This document shows positions 35,943 through 45,055 of a stretch of 64,000 nucleotides of DNA, in pieces. Under the pieces are notes generated by a model. The model searched no databases, was not told where the DNA came from, and saw nothing but the letters and a program-made list of their open reading frames with translations. How positions within the stretch are numbered: the first letter of the stretch is position 1; each line of letters opens with the position of its first letter. The position numbers and the translations under genes were made by a program. Source of the stretch: Sanderia malayensis (taxonomy: Eukaryota > Cnidaria > Scyphozoa > Semaeostomeae > Pelagiidae); contig RQOL01000699.1 in assembly GCA_013076295.1 (NCBI GenBank), positions 1,736,001-1,800,000 on the forward strand, in the 5' to 3' direction.

Positions 35943-36638
35943 ATGCAGTTTGTTTGGTATGTAGCGTTCTCTTTTTCTCTATGGTCCCTCTTCTATTTCA
36001 TTATAAAGAGATTAAACAGTACGAAGTCACCAGATCCAGAGTGGAACTCCAGGATTGTTGCAATGGTGCACGCTTTGGTGGCAACAAAGATATCGGAATT
36101 ATCATTTTTATTCGGCGATCAACCTTTTAATACTATTGGCGAACAAAATACGGATTTCCAAAATGTCATTCTTATAAACAGTGCTGGATATTTTGTGTTT
36201 GATTTTGCTTGGTGCCTTTACATGGGAACTGAAGGAATTATGATGCTACTTCACCACATAATTAGTATTTTGTCTTTAACTGGTGGATTGTTTATCAATC
36301 GTTCGGCTTCAGAAATTTGTATAACTTTATGGGGCTCAGAGCTGACGAACCCATTTTTGCAAACTAGATGGTTTTTGAAGGAAAGTAAACGATACAATAC
36401 GACGTTTGGAAAAATAAACGATTTTATATTTTTTGGAATATTTGTTGTCGTGAGAGTTGGATTTGGCTCATTGCTAGCATACTTATTCTTTTTTTCTAAG
36501 ACTATTTTTATCATTAAAGTAGGTGGATATATATTTTTTTTAATTAGTCTGATATGGGCTTGGCAGATTTGGAAATTCATAAAGCGAAAGTATTTTTTAA
36601 GTAAAACAAATGTAGTATATGACAACAAAGGAAATTAA
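35943..36638 (+). CDS. TLC-domain membrane protein (TLCD5/TMEM136-like)
   Basis: Polytopic membrane protein of the TRAM-LAG1-CLN8 family; TLCD proteins affect membrane phospholipid composition, but the role of this member is not established. A single exon encodes 231 residues from the ATG at 35943. About six hydrophobic segments are visible, beginning at residues 2-25 (FVWYVAFSFSLWSLFYFII). Family marks include the MVHALVA segment, YFVFDFAWCLY, the HH pair in LLHHIISI, and ELTNPFLQTRWFLK. The AT-rich C-terminal tail ends in a basic KRKYFLSK stretch. It is intronless, unlike its neighbours. Confidence 0.85.
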   Translation: MQFVWYVAFSFSLWSLFYFIIKRLNSTKSPDPEWNSRIVAMVHALVATKISELSFLFGDQPFNTIGEQNTDFQNVILINSAGYFVFDFAWCLYMGTEGIMMLLHHIISILSLTGGLFINRSASEICITLWGSELTNPFLQTRWFLKESKRYNTTFGKINDFIFFGIFVVVRVGFGSLLAYLFFFSKTIFIIKVGGYIFFLISLIWAWQIWKFIKRKYFLSKTNVVYDNKGN

Positions 36639-36968
36639 ATTTTCTTTATTTTTCATATTTTTTATTCAGTTCTAAACTTTTATATGTATAATAATTTCCA
36701 TATTGATTAAAATGCGTAGTTTAATCAGAACTTTCTGAAATAGATATTTAATTAATTATAAAATTAAACTTTTGAAACTTTTTTACTTTGTCACAGAAGA
36801 GAATACGGGAGCTTATTTTATTCAAAAGCTTGCTTTCAAATTTATTTTTAATTGAACTGTATTTCTTAGAATGTCTTTCCCCGCTAAATTGTTGAACAAA
36901 ACATTCTCTGTTTAAAATTTCCTTAAAAACACTAGGTTATAACGCTTTTTGTTCAAGCATTCAATTTT

Positions 36969-38631
36969 TTATGCATTGTTTGTCATCCCAGTCATAGATT
37001 CGGCTTTGCTGCAGGGCGAGATTCCTATTTCTGAACCAAAAACAGACAACGGTTCCAACCTCTGACACACCCATTTTGAAACTCTCTCCATTTTCGTGTA
37101 ATATTCGCTTTTATCATCATCATCATCATCATCATCATCTTGTTCTGCCGTTCCCTGTCTTTCAACCTACAATTGGGTGGAGACAATAGTCCTAGGACAC
37201 CTATGATTTTTACAAGTTTTACATGCATACTTCATCCCCCTCCCCCCAAACAATATTGTCTCTAGAGGGGTTGTAATCATTATCAACTGAAATTTTCAGG
37301 TGTTCCAAGGACTTTTGTCCCCTATTGTTTGTGTTATGGTATGACAAAATTCCAATTCATCTTAGTAATCTGGTTATCATGGAAAGAAATCCTTTTGCAC
37401 TTACCATTTGATTGACGATATATTTTCCAGTTTGTTCGATTTCATGATTTGGGAATATATATTTTCCCGGACCTTGGAGCTTAAAGAAATTAGAGAACGG
37501 AGTATTCATCTGTAAAACTTATGCAAAGACTAATGCAAAATTTATGATGTAACGTACCATTCCTTTGTGAAAGTTTCCTTCAAATGAATGTTCTTTGAAA
37601 TTAATTTTCGCGGGCCCGTGTAACTTGCCCTTTTGCCATTTTCCGGCTATCTCTAACTATAATTGATTGGTGAGCAAAATTAGAATTGGGTTCTGTTCAC
37701 AGAGTCATATAGTAAGAAATACTTTTAATTCTTTGGTTGTGAGCGTTAATAGAGAAACTGATGTCTGGCCTTGTGGCTCAACTACTAATTGTGGAAGAGG
37801 TTTGGTGAGCGAAATAGCACCGAATATATACCGTTGTTTCTTCGATGTTAAAGATGTATTTTCCATGCCCTTGTCTTCGATCTTCACTCCAAAATCCATC
37901 ATAAATATCTCCATTTTGATAAGTATATATTCCTTTACCACGTTTTACGTTATTTTTCCACGCCCCTGACGAATAAATGTTAGTTATGGAGGGGTGAATG
38001 TACTAAATAATTATATTTCTGACTAGACCAGCGTTTTTTTACGAGAATGCAAGTCACGTAAAATCGTCTTGATGCTGATAATGTTACCTTCGTATTTTGT
38101 GCCATCTGGATAAATCATGGTGCCTTGGCCATCCTTTTTACCTTCGTAATAACTACCTTTATAAATCGCTCCATTGCCGAACATGTATTTACCCTAAAAT
38201 GAAGGTGGTTCGAAAAACATAACAAAGGTCTTTATTGTAATTGTTGTATTTTTGCTATTCTGGATAATTTGGAATAAATGTGAAAGAAGAGTGCAAAATA
38301 TTATAATCAAGGAACAGAACTTTTGAAGAGACACGAAAGAAAACTGTACCTTTCCATGTCTTTTTCCTTTTGAATATTCTCCTTCGTAAATATCTCCGTT
38401 TGGTAACTGGGCTTTTCCAACTCCATGTCTTTCCCATTCTTCATTTCTTTCTCCTTGATATTCCTGAAATAAATATTAGCAAATAAGTCGTGACAGTTAG
38501 GCTTGAATGAAAGTGAATAAACGACAATAGATGTATGAAGTGATGGTGAAGACTTGAATCTTGACTTAAATTACCCCGAGATCAATCTCCGAAGTTGAAT
38601 TTTCAAATTCCGAATTATCGGATTGTGACAT
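36969..38631 (-). CDS. RSPH1: Radial spoke head 1 homolog (MORN-repeat protein)
   Basis: Component of the radial spoke head in motile cilia. Exons 38575-38631, 38350-38463, 38088-38193, 37832-37965, 37558-37656, 37405-37509 and 36969-37166 join in frame to 270 residues (human RSPH1 309). MORN units run from residue ~20: [97 protein letters not shown], then a diverged [15 protein letters not shown] and FEGNFHKG. The later GPGKYIF segment matches the post-MORN region of RSPH1. Relative to human, one MORN unit is missing between exons 4 and 5. The C-terminal exon carries a run of nine Asp encoded by a GAT microsatellite. Its start codon is 326 bp from that of TM2D3 on the other strand. Confidence 0.85.
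37182..37330. mobile_element. Small MITE in RSPH1 intron
   Basis: ACAATAGTCCTAGGACACCT at the left and the inverse of AGGTGTTCCAAGGACTTTTGTCCCCTATTGT at the right form imperfect terminal repeats. The interior CCCCAAACAATATTGTCTCTAGAG matches, inverted, the element at 34755-34980. Confidence 0.5.
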
Positions 38632-38957
38632 ATCTTTATACTTTTTGCAAAATATTTCAGAACCTTGTTTTTTTTTGGAAGCTCAATTTTTGTTCAGTTT
38701 AAATTTGAAACAAATTAATTAACTTCGCGAATTTCTGTTCGAAATGTCGTCAGAGATGGTCAGAAAGAACGACAAGTGGATAAACCACGTGAGTAACCTG
38801 CTTTCTTTGTATTACCCCCGGAATCTTTCATCGACAAAGTAATTACTCCGTTCCATTTTCATTGCTAGCAGGGGGTTGCTGTTGATTTATTTCCAAGGTT
38901 TACACTGTCTTTTTCTCTTTGCCTCGGTTTGGTTTTCTGCAATGTCCGAACCAAAAC
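38632..38957. promoter_or_regulatory. Putative bidirectional promoter RSPH1 / TM2D3
   Basis: 326 bp lie between the divergent start codons. A short ATG-led frame with a following GTGAGT (38743-38790) could be an alternative first exon of TM2D3, but no acceptor makes a clear in-frame join. Confidence 0.45.
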
Positions 38958-40401
38958 ATGGCGAATAGAAATTGGCCTAAAAAGTACTGTCGCCTGAAAA
39001 ATTGGAGTGTTTTAGTCTTTTTTCTTTATACATTTTCCTTTGCAATTCAATATTCGCATGCAGAAGGAACATCCTTAAATTCAACTCAGACATTACATCC
39101 CAGTTGCAAGGAAGAGAATTTGGAATGCAACAGTTTACCCCAAGTTTGCGTTCAGTGCAAATTTAATTATTCATGCTCTTATGGCGAAGAAATTATGACA
39201 AATTGTGCTGTAAAGCCTGAAGTGAAATGCTTGGTAAGTTGGAGATTCTGCGTAAATTGAGTTCAATTTGTTCTTCTTGCCTTTATCGTATATTGTAATG
39301 ATTTTAGAAATGCTAACTGAACTGTTTTATCTTGTTGAATGAAAGTTGACCAATCTACCCTAAAGTGCTATAAATATCCGATTAAATATTTAAATAACAG
39401 TTTTTTCCAATGGAGCTCGATAGCCGGAACCCCTGGGTGTTGCTGATGGTGGGGAACATGTCTTTCTGTAACTCCCATTGACTCATCCGTCCCCAACGCC
39501 CCCTAATTATAACATGTTGTGCTTTAACATGTTACTTCCTGCTTTAACAGGGAAATAGAAGTTTTGACAAAAACTTAAAGTGCATGTTCTGCTACCAAAC
39601 TCCAAAATACTTGCATGAATGCAAGATTACCAAAATCTGCAAGGTAAGGAGGACCAAGTTTGTTACCAAATGCATTTTTATGTCCTGGCAATCAAAATTT
39701 GAGGACTTGAAAATTAATGTCCTGTGTGGCTTTTTCTTTAGGTAGCTGTCAGTCCTCAACAGAGAATGACTGTAAATTGCACAGTAGATGAATCTATATA
39801 TTGCATGGGTGAGATTTGTGTTTTGATTTTAATTTATAGGAATAGAAATAACAGGGCCTTGTAACCTCAAATAATGGAACTTTTAAATTCTGTTTATAAG
39901 AAGTCTTTGCCATTCGTGTTTTCTCTGTTAAGTTGTATTTGTTTTCTATTGTTGTAGGCACAAGAAGTTTTCGTAAATCATTATCATGCAACTGGTCTTC
40001 TGGGTGCAGATGGTCAACTACAATGCTGTTAAGGTAAGTTTGAAGTATTTATATCTGCCACAGCCGGCTTGCAGTTTCAGCCCATTGCTTGTGTTGAAAT
40101 GGTCCAAATTGTCTGTTGCTTGTCAAGCTCTCAGTTCCTTCACAGAGCTTTGCATTTTGGGTAGTAAGGAAGACAATTTCTTGCATGGTTTTGTTTGCAA
40201 GTTGATATAAATAATCATTTTTTAATCTTCAGTGTAAGTCTTGGAGGCTTTGGAATTGACCGGTTCTATTTGGGACATTGGAAAGAAGGCTTTGGAAAGA
40301 TATTTAGCTTTGGTGGACTCGGAGTATGGACGCTAGTGGATATCGTCCTCATTGCAGTTGGGTATGTAGGCCCTGAGGATGGATCTCTGTATATATTTTG
40401 A
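38958..40401 (+). CDS. TM2D3: TM2 domain-containing protein 3
   Basis: Conserved two-pass membrane protein (almondex family; linked to Notch signalling in flies). Exons 38958-39233, 39551-39643, 39742-39808, 39958-40033 and 40233-40401 give 226 residues, as expected. A signal sequence is at residues ~14-36 (VLVFFLYTFSFAIQ). The ectodomain is Cys-rich (CVQCKFNYSC, CMFCYQ, CKITKIC). The C-terminal TM2 domain has GGFGIDRFYLG with the DRF loop between two helices, then GKIFSFGGLGVWTLVDIVLI and the typical GYVGPEDGS tail. Introns fall where family conservation is unbroken. Confidence 0.93.
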
Positions 40402-40692
40402 TATGAAATTAGAATTGCAGTTTGTACAAAAGGTTTTGAATGTTGAAGATCGAAATTAAGTCTATTACCGCTGCCGAGCAAAGCGCCTGCGCAGTAAAAC
40501 ACAGTCAAACATCTTGGTGGAGAAATATTCTTTTTTTTGTTTTCAAGTTATTAGGTTGTCTATTTATCTGTTTGTTTGCATAATGATTGACCATTTTCTC
40601 AATTTCTTCTTTGTTCAGCATGTATGCTGGTTTAATTTTTAATAGGTATTATATAATCTTTGCTGTGATTCAATGAATTGCTTTGGAGAAGT

Positions 40693-41020
40693 TTTAAAGA
40701 CCCATTGTCAACCAACAACAAAGCAGACCCCGTAAGTATTATGGAGTCTTCCTGTTGTTTATCAAAAAAGCGCCTACGTAGTTACATAAATTTCTATCAG
40801 AAAATAAAAATCGCGCAGCTACGTAGCTGTCACCAACGAAATGGCGAACGAATCCTAAACACTCACCATTTGGAAATATTGGCTCTGTTGGTAGCTGCGC
40901 GATTTTTATTTTCTGATAGAAATTTATGTAACTACGTAGGCGCTTTTTTGATAAACAACAGGAAGACTCCATAATACTTACGGGGTCTGCTTTGTTGTTG
41001 GTTGACAATGGGTCTTTAAA
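40693..41020. repeat. Perfect or near-perfect 130-bp-arm palindrome
   Basis: 40693-40822 is repeated inverted at 40891-41020, with a 68-bp spacer. The arms start TTTAAAGACCCATTGTCAACC and contain the self-complementary CTACGTAG. It lies about 290 bp after the TM2D3 stop, probably in or just past its 3' untranslated region. The same peptide can be read from both strands, which is a consequence of the palindrome and not a gene. Confidence 0.88.
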
Positions 41021-41324
41021 CAGGATTCGATTTTTTATGCACACGCAACCAACGCTGAGGCTTGAAAAACGCCATTCTTATTTCGACAATAACACAAGAA
41101 TAAGAATAGCTTTCTTATCGTTGCAATAAGGACAGAGAATGAATGCTGCAAGTGGAAACAAACTGTTTTGCGGAAGTATTGTAGCCCCCAAATACCCCAC
41201 TGCAGTATTTCTTGGCATGGATACTTGGTAGGGTATTTCTCGGCACGCTAAAACGAATACCGTAAATTCCTCGAATGAGCCCCGGGGAGCTTATTTGTAA
41301 AAAGGTAAACTCCCGCCAGATATA

Positions 41325-42297
41325 TGACAAAGGCAAATGCAGTGAGTGAAGATAAGATTGACTACGATAATCCTTGATGAACGCAAGGTAATCTTTGAAA
41401 GATCTATTTTATCTTTCCATTGTCTCCGCGAAATACCAAGCGGCATGGACAACAAAAGGTGAAAACCAAAATAGATACGAAATACAATACGTAATTTTCG
41501 TTTTTCGGGAATTTGTTTGACATTAGGAAATGGATGTCTGACGTCACGATTTATCAAAACAGTCGTCGAGTTGTTGTGGGCGTTGGGTGCGATTCGTGTG
41601 AATGATATGGAGAAGGGTTGGCTGGTGTCACATGCGCCATTACCATGCCACACACACGTAGCTGTGAAAACCCAGGTGTATTATTTTTGTGATGCGCGAA
41701 ACTCGCGCACTATAAATTATGCATGATGCGTTCATAAACTCGATATATTATTATGCAAGAATTCGATTACCTGTTTTGTATTTATCTTGAGCAGGTTGCA
41801 GATCGATTTGCGCTGGATTTGAGCCTATGTATCTTTTCATCCATCTGTCTGGCGCCTAGAAAAATGTCCTATTGCATATTTTAATTTGTTGTTTCTATTT
41901 TGGATGATGTTAGGCACAGTAAACAAAACGTGTATGCTGCTATGATGGCTGTTTTATGTATTCTTGCTTTTAATAATGATAATTATTATCATAATTTTTC
42001 ACCGGAAACTATAACTCCCTGACCACCGCATCTAACTTGACCACCATGCGAAGCGAATTTCCCATTGTATTCAGGCTCACGCACACAAGTGTATATTCTG
42101 TTCTGTGCTAGAAAGGATTTTTCAAATGCTTTATCTTCGTGATTCTATTTTGGTTTTCACCTATTGTTGTTCATGCCGTTTGGTATTTGCCGGAGACAAT
42201 GGAAAGATAAATCGATTTTTCAAAATTACATCTTGTGTTGATGAATGACGTAGTCAAAGTTCAGCCTTCTCTTCACTCACCGCATTTGCCTTTATCA
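41325..42297. mobile_element. Foldback element with ~150-bp inverted arms
   Basis: The left arm (~41325-41474) and right arm (~42141-42297) are inverted copies at roughly 80% by eye: ACAAAGGCAAATGC, CTTTCCATTGTCTCCG, GTGAAAACCAAAATAG all recur in inverse. About 665 bp between the arms shows no transposase frame. Just left of it (about 41262) is a half copy of the TACCGTA MITE family. Confidence 0.65.
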
Positions 42298-43131
42298 CAA
42301 CATCGTAATTTCGTCAATATAAATTTATCTTGTCGTTATTGGCATTGATAGTGTAAGGGTGTGTCTGCGTTGGGTATCTGCGTGGGTTAATTCCTTAATT
42401 CCCTCAAATTATGGAGACGTCGCCCTTTACTATTCTCGGGTTTCAATTCTTAAAATATCCAAACTCCCACTCGTTTTACGATTACCCTTTTATACACTCC
42501 CTGTCTTTACTTTGCGAGAGTGAAATAACAATTATCACTATATTGCTTTCCTAGCACACTTTATCTTAACCTGTTTGTAAACATAGTATATTAATGTTTT
42601 GATTATAACGGATTAAATTATTGATCTAAGGTCAGGTCAACATTCAAAGCTCACTCAATTCTCGAGATCGACGTTAAAAAAGTTCAGAGTTCGCAGTGCA
42701 AGGGTCAGATTTCTCAGTTTTTATATATATTTGGTTCTTTTCGTGTTTAATTCCAAGTTTTACTTTTACTACTATTGACTACGGTTGGTTGCGTGCGTTT
42801 GGCGTCCTTATTTCTTTGTTCTCCAACGAAGTGTTGTCATGCAAATCACGCTTCAGGCTTCTTGACGAAATGATGTTGGTGCCTCCACGCATGAAAACAG
42901 TGGTAAATTAGCGGAGCCCAAATCAAACGTTGTTATCTGCTTGACGCAGTCTTTTGATTGCTGGCCCAGCGGTTTCGGTAAAGCGAGGCCCGTCGCTTCT
43001 TATAAAAACAGTTGGAAGCGTGTTCTTCACAACAGACCCTCTTCGAAATCAGAGTGATTGTTTACGAGAAGGGGACAAGTGGAGTTTTGAGGATATCAGG
43101 AGGAATAAAGAACAATTTTCAGTTAGAAATT

Positions 43132-44130
43132 ATGGAAAGTTCAGTCACCACAAGCAAGTCGACTGATCTCAAGTTGCCTGCTGTAAAAACAGATCCAAAA
43201 TCATCCAGTCAGGAAGTTGTTTCTACCGGGAGTAGTTTCTACTTCCCCTTTTCGGGAGACAGCAGTGGAGGCGCTGGGCAACAGGACAACGGATTAGGAT
43301 TATTCGACGATAAAAACGGAGAAGTTATGCAGAGCTTTTTAAAAGAAGTCAGCCAGTGTCAAGTGGAAGAATTGCCATCATTAATGAACTTGCAGTTGTT
43401 CGACAGCCAACAGATTGGGCAAGAAAAGCATCACAGAAATTCCTGGACAACGGCTGGGTCACACGAATTCGTACAGCCGGTGAATAGCATGGTTAACGGG
43501 CCTTTCATGACACCTGGGTCATACGGCACACACGGATCACACTTTTCCGCCGTCGGAGCACCAATAACAACAAATGTAGCAACAAAGCAAGGGCAATTTG
43601 TGACAACACCAGTTTGTCCAACACAAGCTCAGTCTGCGAGTCACTGGATGGCTAACCCTGCAAGCACGATGATGCCCTGTCTTGTGCCAAACCAATGGCC
43701 ACCAACTGTGGCACAGAACACACTGAGAGTACCATTTACAGAGTCAGCACAGGCTCGTGCAGCAGCATTGGTTGAAGCGGCAAGGATTGTCAACGACTCA
43801 TCTCGTTCTCTGCTGTGGAAAAGAGCCGGTTGCGCCATTGCTTCTGAGGATGGCCTAAAGTCTTCTAAGAGACGAAAATCCTGCCTCTCGCCAACTTCAT
43901 CTGCTAGCAAGGATAAAGAGGATGGCCAGTTTCTTGATGACCAATCAACAAGCTCAACTGAAACAGATACTGCCGAGGGGCGCGAGTTGGCAGTGAAAAT
44001 GAAAAACAGGATGGCTGCAAAGCTGTGCAGGGAGAAGAAGAAAGAGTACATTCGTATACTCGAGGAGCGCGTTGAAGAACTAGAAGAACAGAATCGTGTT
44101 CTACGCATCAATTTACTCCTCAGGTATTAA
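43132..44130 (+). CDS. CREB/ATF-family bZIP transcription factor
   Basis: Nuclear DNA-binding factor. The exon encodes 332 residues from the ATG at 43132. The N-terminal ~270 residues are Ser/Gln/Thr/Pro-rich and of low complexity, without a clear kinase-inducible domain. The basic region (residues ~285-305; KNRMAAKLCREKKKEY) has the CREB-type N-x2-AA-x2-CR signature, and the leucine zipper follows as LEERVEELEEQNRVL with Asn at the usual a position. The frame stops after only three to four heptads (LLLRY), and the sequence there reads CTCAG then GTATTA, a possible splice donor at 44124, so the zipper may continue in a later exon. A very small 5' exon is also possible. CREB, ATF1 and CREM cannot be told apart. 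Confidence 0.8.
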   Translation: MESSVTTSKSTDLKLPAVKTDPKSSSQEVVSTGSSFYFPFSGDSSGGAGQQDNGLGLFDDKNGEVMQSFLKEVSQCQVEELPSLMNLQLFDSQQIGQEKHHRNSWTTAGSHEFVQPVNSMVNGPFMTPGSYGTHGSHFSAVGAPITTNVATKQGQFVTTPVCPTQAQSASHWMANPASTMMPCLVPNQWPPTVAQNTLRVPFTESAQARAAALVEAARIVNDSSRSLLWKRAGCAIASEDGLKSSKRRKSCLSPTSSASKDKEDGQFLDDQSTSSTETDTAEGRELAVKMKNRMAAKLCREKKKEYIRILEERVEELEEQNRVLRINLLLRY

Positions 44131-44254
44131 CTCTTATTTTTCACGATTTTCATAAACACCACAAGAACCGCATTTTCTAGCTTAATGTTTATCATGAAAT
44201 GTGTTAATTTGAATCAATTAAGCTTTCTCCGCGAATCGTAAAACGTTTAGCTTA

Positions 44255-44698
44255 GGGGCTGATTACATGGAGCGGGCTGGCCTTCTTAACCGGGCTAAGA
44301 TTTCTGAGCGATTACATGGAGGATGCAAGAAGGCTGAAACTTGAAACTACAAGCGGGAATTTTGGTGGGAAAAGTAATTTTCAACATTACTTTCTATTCA
44401 GACTTGCTGTTCTGTTTCCTGCATTTTTTCGCCATTTTGTTTACAGGCGCATTTGTGTAGAGAACCTGAGAGTGCATGCGTTGTTTAGATTTTCAGCCCG
44501 CCTTCAGTCAATTATTTGGCAAAATCTGACAATCTCAGCCCGCTTTGCCGTGCTAGCGCGGCAGGCAGTAGACTTGATACCGTGTAACCGGGCTAGCCTG
44601 TTCTCCGTGTAATCGAAAGTTTGCTAAACACAGAAAGTGCTATTGACAAAAAGTTCACCTCGGATAACCGGGCCAGCCCGCTCCATGTAATCAGCCCC
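44255..44698. mobile_element. PIF/Harbinger-type MITE, TTA target duplication
   Basis: GGGGCTGATTACATGGAGCGGGCTGGCC at the left end is matched in inverse by GGCCAGCCCGCTCCATGTAATCAGCCCC at the right. Both ends are flanked by TTA (44252-44254, 44699-44701). No transposase frame; non-autonomous. Confidence 0.75.
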
Positions 44699-45055
44699 TT
44701 AGATGTCTTCTGCAGTTGAACTTGCTTCCCACAAGGAGACAACCGATTCTCCTTGGAATCGAACTTAAAATTATTGCAAACAACAACAACGAAACGGTGT
44801 CTACAGGAACATGACTGAAATACCGCCCACTTGTGAATCCCAATTGAGTTTTGTTTTCTAACAACAGAAATAGCAAGGGTATACAGGTGTAACCTGCCCT
44901 ATTTTACTCTTTTACAACCCCACACCCCCTGTAGTTACGGCTGCCTAGTTTTAGTCTTAAATCGCATTAAATGACCGAGTAATTGTCGCATTCATCTGAT
45001 AAGCCATTATTGAAATATATTTACTTGTTATGTGCACTTCTTTGTATTATAGCTG

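Noticed and set aside
38743..38790. Possible extra first exon (ATG frame then GTGAGT) between RSPH1 and TM2D3
   Set aside because: No acceptor gives a convincing in-frame join to TM2D3, whose own ATG is followed by a good signal sequence.
40678..41044. Two open frames on opposite strands encoding the same peptide
   Set aside because: They are the two arms of the 130-bp palindrome read on either strand, not genes.
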